Source: Acidobacteriota bacterium (GTDB taxonomy: Bacteria; Acidobacteriota; Terriglobia; Terriglobales; SCQP01). Taken from it: a stretch of 64,000 nt of DNA. Positions within the stretch are counted from its first letter, which is position 1; every line of letters begins with the position of its first letter. Below, one piece after another: positions 42,424-52,318 of this stretch. The position numbers and the translations under genes were made by a program. The stretch is from contig DAIDIE010000006.1 of NCBI GenBank assembly GCA_027459505.1, forward strand, positions 1-64,000, given 5' to 3'. A model generated the notes under the pieces. The model was not told the DNA's origin and did not search any database. It saw only the letters and a list, made by a program, of their open reading frames with translations.

Positions 42424-45048
42424 GTGAACGATCTCGCTACCTACCTCGCCGCCCTGGCCGACTCACAAGCCATTGCGCTCATCGAGGACGGCGTTTACCG
42501 CCGGCGTTCCTACAGCTATGCCGAGTTGCTGGGCAAAGCGTTTGCCTTGCGGGACGAGTTCAACCGGCGGGGGGTGGGAGCGGGGGACAAGATCATCATT
42601 TGGGGGGCGGCGGGCGCCTCCTGGGCGATTGCGTTCTACGCCTGCATCTTTGCGGGCGCGGTGGCAGTACCGGCGGAAGCCGGGTATTCGCAAGCGTTTA
42701 TTGAGCGCGTGCAGGCCAAGACCTCGGCGCGCCTGCTCTGCTGTCCCGCACAGCTTGCGGCGGCGCTGCCGGCGAGCGATCCCATCACTTTCGAGGCGAT
42801 TGAGAATTTGGCGCCGCTGCCTCCCCCGTATGAGGTGATCAGCGCCGCGCCGGAAGCGCTGCTGCAGATTGTCTTCACCTCGGGAACCACCTCCGATCCC
42901 AAAGGGGTGATGATCACGCACGGCAATCTGCTCGCCAACCTGCGCCCCATTCAGCACGAGGTAGCGAAGTACAAGCCGAAGGCGCGGCTGCTGCTGCCGC
43001 TGCGGTTCGTGCACCTGATTCCCCTCAGTCACCTGTTTGGGCAGGTGATGGGTCTGTTTATACCGACCCTGCTGGAGAGCGCGGTGGTATTTCCGGAGAG
43101 TCAGAGTCCGGCCGCCCTGGCCGCCTGCATCAAGCGCCACCGCGCTTCGGTGCTGGTGGCGGTGCCACAGCAGTTGGAGCTGTTTCTGGATTGGACGCGC
43201 CAGCAATTGGCCCGCAAGGGGAAGGCGCCGGGCAATGAAGAGATCATCGCCGCGTCGCAGGGAATGCGATTTCTCAAGCGCTGGTGGCATTGGCGCCGCC
43301 TGCATCGCCTGCTGGGCTGGAAGTTCTGGGCGTTCATTGTGGGCGCGGCCACCCTGCCCAGTACGCAGGAGGAGACCTGGAACGCTCTGGGGTATGCGGT
43401 TGTGCAGGGATACGGACTGACGGAAACCGCTCCCGCCGTGGCCATTACCCATCCTTTCAAGATCCGGCGCGGCGCAGTAGGCAAAAAGCTTGCTGGCGTT
43501 GAGATCAGGATCGCCCAAGACGGCGAGATCCTGGTGCGCGGACCGAACGTCTCGCCAGGGTACTTCGAGGACCCGGAAGCAACCGGCCAACGGTTTCAAG
43601 ACGGTTGGCTGCACACCGGCGATCTCGGCCGCCTGGATGAGCAGGGCAACCTGATCTTTCTCTCCCGCAAGAAAGATGTCATCGTCACCAGTGAAGGCTT
43701 GAATGTCTACCCCGACGAGGTGGAACGCGCTCTGGAGCAAGAACCGGAAATCGCCGAAGCCGCCGTGGTGAGCGCCGAGTCCGATGGCCAGCGCAGCACC
43801 GTTCACGCGGTTCTGGTGCCGCAGCATCGCGATTTGCCGCCCGAGCGCCAGCAGGAGGAGTTGAGCGCGGCGGTGGCGCGGGTCAATAGCCGATTGGAGC
43901 GCCACCAGCGTCTGCGCGGCTTCACGATCTGGCCGCAAGCGGCGTTGCCCCGCACCGCTGGCACGGCAAAATTGCAACGTGCCGCGGTGCGTGAGTGGGT
44001 GCGGAACGGCGCCAACGCCAGCGCGGCGCCATCCACTGCCGTCGCGGGAGACTGGCGCGCCATGCTTGCGGGAAAGCTGGGATTGCCGCTGGAGCGCCTG
44101 CGCGACGAGGCCCGCCTGGAGGAGTTGGGATTCTCCTCACTGGATCGAATCGAGCTACTGGTCTGGCTGGAAGCGCATTACGGTCAGCAACTTTCCGAGG
44201 CACAGCTTGCGCCCGCGGAGACGATTGGCCAACTGGCGGCGGTGCTGGACCCGCTGTGGAAGCCGGCGGTGGCATCCGCGGCAAATCAGGCCGAAACCGG
44301 GGCCAGGGCGAACTCGCGCGTCATGGCTCCGAAACTGGGCTCCGCGGATTCCGCGCCGGAGTCGCTGTATCCCGCGTGGCCACATGCTCCCACGGTGCGT
44401 ACGGCGCGGACGCTCGCGCGCGAAGCAGTGATGCTGCCGCTGCTGCGCACGGTGGCGCAGCTGGAGATTGAAGGGCGTGAGCATCTGCGCGGCCTGCGCC
44501 GCCCGCTGATGTTCGTCAGCAATCACCAGAGCCTTCTGGACGTGCCGGCGATCCTCAGAGCGCTGCCCTGGGAGTGGCGCCCGTGGCTGGCACCGATGAT
44601 GGGGGCGGAAACCTTTGCCGCCGCCTGGAGCGCACCCCATACGGCCGCCGCGCGGTTGGCGCGCCGACGCATCTGGCTGCTGCGCTCGTTCCTGAATACT
44701 TACCTGCTGGGTGGCGCGGCCGGAGTGCAGGGGGCGCTACGGCATTCGGGATGGCTGGTTGAGCGGGGCTATTGTCCGCTGCTGTTTCCGGAAGGCCGCC
44801 GCACCACCGATGGCGCGCTGCAGGCCTTTCGCCCGGGTGTCGGCGTGTTTGTCCACGCCCTGCGCCTGCCGGTGGTCCCCATCGTTCTCGACGGTCTCTA
44901 CGATATCCTGCCCACCGGCGCGGAACATGCGAAGCGTGGCCGCGCCCTTGTGCGCATTGCTCCCGCCTGGCAGTTTGAGACGGAGGGCCCCGAAGAGATC
45001 ACCGCCAAACTCCAGCAGTGGTATCAGCAGCAACCGGAGCTTCGCTGA
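42424..45048 (+). CDS. Fused acyl-adenylate ligase, acyl carrier and PlsC-type acyltransferase
   Basis: 874 residues in three parts. (1) ANL adenylating domain, ~1-540, with phosphate loop TSGTTSDPKG (152-161), GYGLTETAP and HTGDLG. (2) A carrier-protein domain ~545-625 with probable phosphopantetheine serine S572 in GFSSLDRIEL. (3) A PlsC/LPLAT domain ~680-874 with the H701-X4-D706 catalytic motif (NHQSLLD) and FPEGRRT. The protein could activate a fatty acid, load it on its own carrier and transfer it to a lysophospholipid, in effect a fused Aas-like system (inference). GTG start at 42424. Confidence 0.9.
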   Translation: MNDLATYLAALADSQAIALIEDGVYRRRSYSYAELLGKAFALRDEFNRRGVGAGDKIIIWGAAGASWAIAFYACIFAGAVAVPAEAGYSQAFIERVQAKTSARLLCCPAQLAAALPASDPITFEAIENLAPLPPPYEVISAAPEALLQIVFTSGTTSDPKGVMITHGNLLANLRPIQHEVAKYKPKARLLLPLRFVHLIPLSHLFGQVMGLFIPTLLESAVVFPESQSPAALAACIKRHRASVLVAVPQQLELFLDWTRQQLARKGKAPGNEEIIAASQGMRFLKRWWHWRRLHRLLGWKFWAFIVGAATLPSTQEETWNALGYAVVQGYGLTETAPAVAITHPFKIRRGAVGKKLAGVEIRIAQDGEILVRGPNVSPGYFEDPEATGQRFQDGWLHTGDLGRLDEQGNLIFLSRKKDVIVTSEGLNVYPDEVERALEQEPEIAEAAVVSAESDGQRSTVHAVLVPQHRDLPPERQQEELSAAVARVNSRLERHQRLRGFTIWPQAALPRTAGTAKLQRAAVREWVRNGANASAAPSTAVAGDWRAMLAGKLGLPLERLRDEARLEELGFSSLDRIELLVWLEAHYGQQLSEAQLAPAETIGQLAAVLDPLWKPAVASAANQAETGARANSRVMAPKLGSADSAPESLYPAWPHAPTVRTARTLAREAVMLPLLRTVAQLEIEGREHLRGLRRPLMFVSNHQSLLDVPAILRALPWEWRPWLAPMMGAETFAAAWSAPHTAAARLARRRIWLLRSFLNTYLLGGAAGVQGALRHSGWLVERGYCPLLFPEGRRTTDGALQAFRPGVGVFVHALRLPVVPIVLDGLYDILPTGAEHAKRGRALVRIAPAWQFETEGPEEITAKLQQWYQQQPELR

Positions 45049-45062
45049 GGAGACACTTCCCT

Positions 45063-45989
45063 TCAGCTCTGCAATCGCCAGGTTCGCATAGCGAGTACCA
45101 GCGTAGTGGCCAACAAGAGGGCGCCATTGGAAACGTGTGCGGCGGTGAGCAGCGCCATCAGGGGTCTGGGCCAGCCGGTGATGCCGGCATAGCGGGTGAT
45201 GTAGGCGCCAAAGCCGAGCCCAACCTGCAGCAGCAAGACGAACAAGATCAGGATAGCCGGGCGGCGTAGATCCATGACTGGGAGATGTTGATCAACAACG
45301 GGGGGCGCGGAGCTGAGCACGCGCACGGCGGTCCAGATCAGCAGCGAGCTGACCAGCCAGGCGAAGAGGAAGTGCGGCAGCAATCCAAAAGCGCCGTTGC
45401 GGAAGGCGGCGCCCAGAAAAAGCTGTAGTCCAACCGCGGCCACGCAACACACCGTCAGGCGCTGCAGGGAGTGGTGGGCGCCAGTTTGCGGCGATGGAGC
45501 ATGGGGAGGCGCTTCCAGCCAGCCGCGGCTGGTCATCACGGACGCGGCCACCGCCAGCCCGAAGAAGGTCTGCGCCAGCACCGCGTGACCGGTCACGATC
45601 CAGGGCGGCAGAAAGCGCAGCACGGTGATGCCGCCCAGCAGCGCCTGCAGCACGACAGCACCAAACATGTAGAGCACCAGCATGCGCAGGCTATGGCGCC
45701 GATCGCTTTTCCACGCCGCGACGCCAAAGGCAATCGTGAGCAGAATGACCACTCCAGCGATCATGCGGTGCCCATGCTCGTACAGCACTCCTCCGGTCAT
45801 GGCGGGCATGCGGAATGTGCCAAAGGAAGTGGGCCAATCCGGGACCGACAGTCCGGCTTGCATGGAGATGACCAGCGCGCCCACCGTCACCAGAACCCAT
45901 GTGAAGGCGGTGAGGGTAAGAGCCAGGCGATGGAGTCCGCGATGAAAGGCACAGACCGGAGTGGAGGAGATATGGGCAGGAGCACTCAT
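45063..45989 (-). CDS. ctaA: Heme A synthase, COX15/CtaA family
   Basis: 308 residues, about eight transmembrane helices. Conserved histidines sit in YEHGHRMIAG and TGHAVLAQ, plus two more in the second half (LLPHFLFAW, LLTAAHVSN). Oxidises heme O to heme A for cytochrome oxidase. No cytochrome oxidase genes are adjacent. Start at 45989 chosen because the first helix begins soon after; the longer frame to 46079 is not supported. Confidence 0.9.
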   Translation of the reverse strand: MSAPAHISSTPVCAFHRGLHRLALTLTAFTWVLVTVGALVISMQAGLSVPDWPTSFGTFRMPAMTGGVLYEHGHRMIAGVVILLTIAFGVAAWKSDRRHSLRMLVLYMFGAVVLQALLGGITVLRFLPPWIVTGHAVLAQTFFGLAVAASVMTSRGWLEAPPHAPSPQTGAHHSLQRLTVCCVAAVGLQLFLGAAFRNGAFGLLPHFLFAWLVSSLLIWTAVRVLSSAPPVVDQHLPVMDLRRPAILILFVLLLQVGLGFGAYITRYAGITGWPRPLMALLTAAHVSNGALLLATTLVLAMRTWRLQS

Positions 45990-46203
45990 GTCCTGTCTAT
46001 GCTGCCCGAGTGAGGGTCTGTCGCCAGTGATGCCCGGCACACGGCAGGCAGGTTTAGGGCTACGGACCAACGCGTTCACATTTCAACGAGACCCACATTT
46101 TCCACTCGGGACTGGTCGCCCTCTGTGGTCGCCCTTTGTAGGATTGCCGCATCCAAACAAGTGAGTGCGCCGCGAAAAAGAACGCTGTCAGGGGAAGAGG
46201 ATT

Positions 46204-47745
46204 ATGCTGCGAAATCGACTTGTCGTGCTTGGCCTGTTGTGTCCCTCGTTGCTGGTGATAACCGGGTGCGCGCCGGGGGCCAGTGGGTCCTCACTGGCGC
46301 CGCCGACGGCGACACAGATTGGGGCGCAGGGGCCGGTATTACCCAATCCCGGCAATCCGCCAATCAGCAAGCAGCAGCAAATTCAGGCGGGTTTGCAGGC
46401 GGCGCAACAGGTTTACCAGCAGATGCCGGTGCTGCCGGACTCCAGTCCCGTAACGCAGTACGTGCGGGCACTCGGGAACCGGCTGGCGGCCCAGATTCCG
46501 CAGCAATACTCCTGGCCCTTTCAATTCCACGTGGTCGCGGAAAAAGACATCAACGCCTTTGCTCTTCCGGGCGGGCAGATGTTCGTGAACCTGGGGGCCA
46601 TTACCGCGGCCGATAACGCGGCGGAACTGGCGGGGGTGATGGCGCACGAGATGTCGCACGTTTACCTGCAACACGCGGCGAAGATGGCGGTGCAGCAGCA
46701 ACAGACGCAGGGCATCGCGGCGGTGGGCGCGGGAATCCTGGGTGCGATTCTGGGGAACGGAGCGGCGGGCAACATCGCCAACGCCGCCATTGGGATCGGC
46801 GCCAACCTTTACGAGCTGCGCTATTCGCGCGGCGATGAGGCGCAGGCCGACGCGACCGGCGCCATCATCATGTACAAGGCGGGCTACAATCCGCGGGCTA
46901 TGGCGCAGTTTTTCCAAAAAATCGAACAGCAGGGCGGGCCGGGAGCGCCACAGTTTCTGAGCGATCACCCAAACCCGGGCAATCGCGTGGCGGCGGTGGA
47001 CCAGGAGGTTGCCGAATGGCCGGCCAAGAACTTCACCAATAACACCCAGAACTTTATAGCGGCGCGGCGGAATGCGCAGGGAGTGCGCGCCTATTCCGCA
47101 CAGCAGATCCAGCAGCAGGCGCAGTCGGGCTACTGGGCGCGGATGAACCAGCAAGATGGCGCGGTCTTCAACCCGAATGGGACGGGCGCGCCGACGGCCA
47201 CTCCGGCGGGCCAAGCGCCGAATCAGGCTGGGCCGTCCACCATGGGCAACATCAGTTATAGCCAAGTGGCGCCGCGCGGGGGAATGCAGAGCTTCCAGGG
47301 CAGCGTTTTCACATTGTCGTACCCGGCCAACTGGCAGGCCTCCAGCGACCAGAACGGGGGAGCGACCATCGCGCCGGCGGCGGGAGCGTCGGGCGGATCG
47401 GTGGCCTACGGAGTGGTCATAGGCGGCACGAGTCAAAACGTGGGCGCCCTTTCGCAGGCCACTCAATCGCTGGTGCAGAGCCTGCAGCAGTCCAACCCCG
47501 GCATGAATGTGGCCTCGCAACCATCCTCGCTCAATGTGGCCGGGCAGCAGGGCGAGTCTCTCATGCTGCGCAGCAATTCACCGATCACACTCAACGGACA
47601 GCCGCTGGCGGAAACAGACTGGCTGGTGACCGTAGCGCGTCCGCAGGGCGGGCTGCTGTATATGATCTTCATCGCTCCGCAACGCGATTTCGGGCGGCTG
47701 CGCTCGACTTATCAGACGATGCTGAACAGCCTGCAGGTGCGGTAG
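46204..47745 (+). CDS. M48-family zinc metallopeptidase lipoprotein
   Basis: 513 residues. Lipobox LVITGC with C22, so probably anchored to the outer membrane as BepA-type peptidases are. Zinc site HEMSH (148-152) with the downstream glutamate in RGDEAQADATG. Residues ~250-330 are Gln-rich, and the C-terminal ~180 residues (from FTLSYPANWQ) form a separate domain of unknown fold. Likely role in outer-membrane protein quality control (inference). Start 46204 follows GGGGAAGAGG. Confidence 0.88.
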   Translation: MLRNRLVVLGLLCPSLLVITGCAPGASGSSLAPPTATQIGAQGPVLPNPGNPPISKQQQIQAGLQAAQQVYQQMPVLPDSSPVTQYVRALGNRLAAQIPQQYSWPFQFHVVAEKDINAFALPGGQMFVNLGAITAADNAAELAGVMAHEMSHVYLQHAAKMAVQQQQTQGIAAVGAGILGAILGNGAAGNIANAAIGIGANLYELRYSRGDEAQADATGAIIMYKAGYNPRAMAQFFQKIEQQGGPGAPQFLSDHPNPGNRVAAVDQEVAEWPAKNFTNNTQNFIAARRNAQGVRAYSAQQIQQQAQSGYWARMNQQDGAVFNPNGTGAPTATPAGQAPNQAGPSTMGNISYSQVAPRGGMQSFQGSVFTLSYPANWQASSDQNGGATIAPAAGASGGSVAYGVVIGGTSQNVGALSQATQSLVQSLQQSNPGMNVASQPSSLNVAGQQGESLMLRSNSPITLNGQPLAETDWLVTVARPQGGLLYMIFIAPQRDFGRLRSTYQTMLNSLQVR

Positions 47746-47781
47746 GAGGGTGGCGGCACGGCAGTGACTACCGAAGACCGA

Positions 47782-48082
47782 AGCACGGTCTCGTCTCCTG
47801 AGCCGCCCGCCGGCATTGCACCATCGTTGGGTCGCTGGCACGTTCTTCGGTGAGACCGTGACGCCACCGATGCCGGGTCCTTTCCCGCGCGAGCCACATA
47901 ACGAAGCCAGACCTTCAACGCCAACGAGGCTTCGCGGGGGGCCCCGGCGGGAGCGGGCCGCCCTTCTTAGCCCAACAAAGCAAGCTGCGCTTTGTTGGGG
48001 ACCCTTGGAGAATTTCGCGGCCCTCCCCTGGCGATCTCCTCCGGCGATCTCTCCCACAGGGAGGACTCGGTGGCTGGCTCCT
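47782..48082 (+). repeat. Family A dispersed repeat, copy 10 (long form)
   Basis: Full-length ~300 bp copy with the extra block (GAAGCCAGACCTTC through GCTGCGCTTTGTTGGG), matching 1693-2003 in order. Right end reads GGTGGCTGGCTCC, one change from consensus. It fills most of the gap between the M48 gene and the next gene. Confidence 0.9.
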
Positions 48083-48191
48083 TTGGGCGGGGTTTCAGTA
48101 TGATGTGATTCGACCTGGACTTTTCTCGTGCTGAAAAGGGCTCGGGATATGAAGCACGAGAGAGCGTCCAACCTATTGTCACTGGAGTAGC

Positions 48192-49178
48192 ATGTCGAAC
48201 TCGGCATCAACGCAGACCGGCACACTTCAATCAAGCGCATCACTGTTGCGCGGCAAGGGCCATCACCATGACGTCCGCCAACTGAGTGGCCTACTGCTGT
48301 TGGGAGCGCTGTTCCGCGGCTGCCCCGCTTCTTACGCGCTGGCGCAGCAGACGGGGGCAGCGGCGGCGGCGACAGCGGCTCCAAAGCCGGCGCCACTGAC
48401 CAATCGCGATGTACTCAAGATGCTCAGGGCGGGTATTCCGCAAAAGGTCATCGTTGTCGATTTGCATGAAGGGGGACTGTCGCGGATTGACGCGTCCACC
48501 GACGCGCTGGTGGCGCTGCGTCACGCCGGCGCCACTGACCGGCTGCTTGCGGCGGTGCTGGGAGATTGGCAGCACGCGTTGCCGCAAGAACTCCCCCCAC
48601 TTCCCCCGGTCAGCGTGGACACATCCGCAAGCGCCTCCACCGGGACGGGCGCGCCTCCAGAAGACTCCCAAACCGCCACGCAGGACGACTACCCGGATCA
48701 GCCCGGCTTTTACTACAAGGGCCCGGATGGCTATCAGGCTATGATCTCGCAAACGGGGACACAGAAGGCCCACGGCTTTTTTGCGGCGACGATGACCGAG
48801 GGGCTCGCGCCGGTAAAGTCAGTCATCGAACTGCGGGGCCGGCACGCCGAACTGCGGTTGAACGCCACTCTGCCGGCTTTCTACCTGGTCCGGATTGTCA
48901 ATGTTGATCCAGAGGAGATCTCTTTTCTCCGCTTACGCGAGAAAAAGCATAGCCGGGAGTTTGAAATCGGCCGCACCAAGATGGCCGGCTTCAAGGCGAA
49001 AGTGGCCTACGATCCCAAACAGCTGGTGCGGGCTAAAGTGACTACCGAGGCGCCTTATATTTTCCGTATCGTTCCAGCCCAGCCGCTCACCCCGGGCGAG
49101 TACGCCATTGTCTTATCCACGGATACGCCCACGGTGGGGGCCTACCCATTTGGCGTGCGGGGCGGTGGGAGCCACTGA
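48192..49178 (+). CDS. Exported protein of unknown function
   Basis: 328 residues. A hydrophobic stretch at ~33-51 (LSGLLLLGALFRGCPASYALAQ) looks like a signal peptide following an unusually long charged N-terminus. The middle contains LTNRDVLKMLRAGIPQKVIVVDL, a pattern also seen in other acidobacterial exported proteins. The C-terminal part is beta-rich. No family recognised. It converges on the RND gene. Confidence 0.65.
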   Translation: MSNSASTQTGTLQSSASLLRGKGHHHDVRQLSGLLLLGALFRGCPASYALAQQTGAAAAATAAPKPAPLTNRDVLKMLRAGIPQKVIVVDLHEGGLSRIDASTDALVALRHAGATDRLLAAVLGDWQHALPQELPPLPPVSVDTSASASTGTGAPPEDSQTATQDDYPDQPGFYYKGPDGYQAMISQTGTQKAHGFFAATMTEGLAPVKSVIELRGRHAELRLNATLPAFYLVRIVNVDPEEISFLRLREKKHSREFEIGRTKMAGFKAKVAYDPKQLVRAKVTTEAPYIFRIVPAQPLTPGEYAIVLSTDTPTVGAYPFGVRGGGSH

Positions 49179-49192
49179 AGGGCGTCTCTCTC

Positions 49193-52100
49193 TTATTGCC
49201 GCACCAGCTGTGCCGGGGCCTTGGCAAAGCGCAGGTAAAGCGTTGGCATGACCAGCAGGTTGAGCGCGGTTGAAGTGAGCAAGCCACCGGCGATCACCAG
49301 GGCCATGGGAAACTCCAGTTCCCTGCCGGGCTGCTGGCCACCGAGCAGGATAGGCAGCAGCGCCAAACCGGTCGCGCAGGCGGTCATCAGAATCGGCAGC
49401 AACCGTTCCTCAGCGCCCCGCAGCACCAGAGACGCTCCGAACGCCTCACCTTCGCTGTCTTCCAAATGGCGATAATGCGAAACCAGCATGATGCCATTGC
49501 GGGCGGTGATCCCCAACAGGGTAATGAAACCGATCAGGGTGGCGACGGAAATGTTGCCGCGGCTGATGAGTACCGCCGCCACGCCGCCGACAAACGCCAT
49601 GGGAAGGGTGAACAACACCAGGGAGGCGGCGCGCACCGCCTCCGAGGGAGGCGTGTGCTGCCGCTGAAAAGCCAACAGCAGGAGCACAATCACCAGCGCC
49701 AGCGCCGCCGCTCCCAGGCCCAACAACAGGCGTCCCGCGGCGGTGCGGCTCTCATAGGCGCCGGCATAACGGAGGTAATATCCCGGCGGCAAGTGAACAT
49801 CACGGTTGATCTCGTATTGCACGCGGTGCACGAACCCGGTCAGGTTACCGCCACTCACATTGCAACTCACGGTCATCATGCGCGAGCCGTTTTCACGCGT
49901 GATGGTGTCGGGCGCGGGAGCAATCGAGATGTTGGCGACGTCGCTCAACGGAATGGGGGGCCCGGCTGGGGTATTGATCATGGCGCTGGAAATGGCCGCC
50001 AGATTTTCCTTGGCGCCGCGCGGCAGCCGCACCACGAGTGCGAAACGCCGTTCTCCCTCGTAAATCTCGCCCACCTGGGCGCCGAAAAACGCGGTGCGGA
50101 CGAAGTTGGTCACATCCCCGCTCCTCAGCCCATAGGCGGCGGCCGCGGCGCGGTTCAAGTCGACCTGGAGTTCTGGAACCTGCGTCTGGCGCTGCAGGCT
50201 CACATCGAGGGCGCCGGGAGTGTGGTTCAGTTCATTGCTGATGGTGGCGGCAATGCGCTGCAACTGGTCGAGACTGGGTCCGTAAACCTGGACTGCGACG
50301 TCGGCGCGGCTGCCGGAGAGCACCTCGCTCATGCGCTCGCTGATGAACTGCTCAATATCCCACTGGAAAGCGGGGAAACGCTTCTTGAGCCGGCGGATGC
50401 GGTTCAGGGTGGCGCTGCGCGACGCGCCGGCGCGAAAGCGCACGTCGAACTCGCTGGAGTTCAGTCCCACGACATCTTCGCCCAGCGCGGCGCGGCCCGC
50501 CCGCTGGTCCATGGAGACGACGCCGGGGATGCGCAGGACAGCCTTTTCCAAGCGCTCACCGACCTGGAGATTTTCGCGCAGTGAAGTCCCCGGAAGACTG
50601 GTCATGTGGACGATGGCATTGCCTTCGTTGAATGCGGGCAAAAAACTGCCGCCCAGAAACGGTACGGCTACCAGCGCCAGGGCCGCGGCGCTTAAGGAGA
50701 CGACAGCGGCGGCGCGCGGATGCGGCATCGTTCGCGCGAGCAGCCCGCGGTAGCGCGCATGCAAGGCGGCGACCAGGCGATTCTCGCCACTCGTTTCCGC
50801 AACCCTGGGCAGCCACCAATAGGCCAGCACCGGAGTGACGGTCAGGGCGACCAGCAGAGAGGCCGCAGTGGATAGCACATAGACCTCGGCCAGCGGCCGG
50901 AAGATGCGCCCCTCCACGCCATGCAGGAAAAACACTGGGCCAAAGACCACCATGACGATGAGGGTGGCGAAGACCACCGAGCCGCGCACTTCGCGGGAAG
51001 CTTCGTAGACCAGCGTCCGTAAGGGCACACCCGTGACGACCCGCCCGGCGGACGCAACCTGTTGCCGCAGACGGCGCAGAATGTTCTCCACATCAATGAT
51101 GGCGTCGTCGACCACCTCGCCCAGCGCCAGGACCAGACCGCCGAGGGTCATGGTATTGATGGAAGCGCCAAACTCCACCAGGATGAACACCGCCACCGCC
51201 AGCGACAGCGGAATCGCGATCAGGCTAATGGCGGCGGCCCGGCCACTGCGCAGAAACAGCAGCAGTACAAAAACCACCAGCAGGCCGCCTTCCAGCATGG
51301 CGAGACGGAGCTCATGCTGGGAGCTATTGATGAAGGAAGCCTGCGAAAACAAATCGGGATAGATCCGCAAGCCGCGGGGCAAACCGGGCCGCAATCCCTG
51401 CAAGGCGGCCTGCACGGCCTGGGTCAGCGGCACCGTGTCCGCCCAGGGCTGCTTGAAGACTTGCAGAACTACACCGGGACCTCCGTTGATCGAAGCGCCG
51501 CCAATGGGAGGAGCTTGCCCCAGACGGACATCCGCCACCTCGCCAAGCGTGAGCGGCACTCCTTGCCGCACCGCCACCACCGACTGGCGGAGCTGATCCA
51601 CAGAAGTTGCCAGCCCATTAGCGTGAATCACGAGGTCCTGACCAGGGCCATGGTAAAAGCCGCCGGAGCTCAAAGTGCTCACCTCGGCGGTGGCGCGCAA
51701 CACGTCACTTAGGGTCAATCCGTAACTGGCCAGGCGCGCTGGGGACACGCGCACCTGATATTGCTTGACCTCGCCCCCGTAAACCGTCACGCCAGCCACA
51801 CCCGGAACCGCCAGCAGACGGCGCCGCACCAGCCAATCGGCCAGGGTGCGGAGCTGATAAGGCGTTTTGGGATGCGCTTCCGTCATCCCGATATCCATGA
51901 TCAAGCCGATCGCGGAGGTCACCGGAACCATGCGCGGCCGGATGCCCGCGGGCAGATTCCGCGCCGCGCTCAGGGCCTCGCTCACCAACTGCCGGTCGCG
52001 CCAGATGTTGGTGTTGTCCTGAAAGATCACCGTGACCGCCGAGGCTCCGGCAATCGAAGTCGAGCGCACATCCTGCACGCCGCTCAAGCCCAGCAGCGCG

Positions 52101-52312
52101 TTTTCCAGCGGAAACGTCACCTGCTGTTCCACATCGTGAGGGGCAAAGCCCGGCGCCTCGGTCTGAATGAAAACTTCCGGTGGGGCGAAGTTCGGGAACA
52201 CATCCACCGGGGCGCGGTGCGCGTTGTAAAGTCCCAGAGCCAGCAGCAAAACCGCCGCGCTCAACACCAGCAGGCGGTTGGAAAGCGCACCTCGAATGAT
52301 GGCGTCGAGCAT
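49193..52312 (-). CDS. RND efflux permease, CzcA/CusA heavy-metal type
   Basis: 1039 residues, usual size. Twelve predicted membrane helices in two sets with two large periplasmic loops. The fourth-helix motif LALGEVVDDAIIDVENILRRL is the signature of the HME-RND family. Proton-driven export of divalent metals (Cu/Ag, or Co/Zn/Cd) across the envelope. Last gene of tolC-hlyD-rnd: six bases separate it from the adaptor stop. Confidence 0.92.
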   Translation of the reverse strand: MLDAIIRGALSNRLLVLSAAVLLLALGLYNAHRAPVDVFPNFAPPEVFIQTEAPGFAPHDVEQQVTFPLENALLGLSGVQDVRSTSIAGASAVTVIFQDNTNIWRDRQLVSEALSAARNLPAGIRPRMVPVTSAIGLIMDIGMTEAHPKTPYQLRTLADWLVRRRLLAVPGVAGVTVYGGEVKQYQVRVSPARLASYGLTLSDVLRATAEVSTLSSGGFYHGPGQDLVIHANGLATSVDQLRQSVVAVRQGVPLTLGEVADVRLGQAPPIGGASINGGPGVVLQVFKQPWADTVPLTQAVQAALQGLRPGLPRGLRIYPDLFSQASFINSSQHELRLAMLEGGLLVVFVLLLFLRSGRAAAISLIAIPLSLAVAVFILVEFGASINTMTLGGLVLALGEVVDDAIIDVENILRRLRQQVASAGRVVTGVPLRTLVYEASREVRGSVVFATLIVMVVFGPVFFLHGVEGRIFRPLAEVYVLSTAASLLVALTVTPVLAYWWLPRVAETSGENRLVAALHARYRGLLARTMPHPRAAAVVSLSAAALALVAVPFLGGSFLPAFNEGNAIVHMTSLPGTSLRENLQVGERLEKAVLRIPGVVSMDQRAGRAALGEDVVGLNSSEFDVRFRAGASRSATLNRIRRLKKRFPAFQWDIEQFISERMSEVLSGSRADVAVQVYGPSLDQLQRIAATISNELNHTPGALDVSLQRQTQVPELQVDLNRAAAAAYGLRSGDVTNFVRTAFFGAQVGEIYEGERRFALVVRLPRGAKENLAAISSAMINTPAGPPIPLSDVANISIAPAPDTITRENGSRMMTVSCNVSGGNLTGFVHRVQYEINRDVHLPPGYYLRYAGAYESRTAAGRLLLGLGAAALALVIVLLLLAFQRQHTPPSEAVRAASLVLFTLPMAFVGGVAAVLISRGNISVATLIGFITLLGITARNGIMLVSHYRHLEDSEGEAFGASLVLRGAEERLLPILMTACATGLALLPILLGGQQPGRELEFPMALVIAGGLLTSTALNLLVMPTLYLRFAKAPAQLVRQ

Positions 52313-52318
52313 TGATTT

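Noticed and set aside
42463-43977. 504-codon minus-strand frame
   Set aside because: Antisense of the ligase fusion gene; low-complexity composition typical of high-GC shadows.
46165-46203. Upstream start for the M48 lipoprotein
   Set aside because: Would put 13 charged residues ahead of the signal peptide; ATG 46204 has a good ribosome site and leads straight into the lipobox signal.
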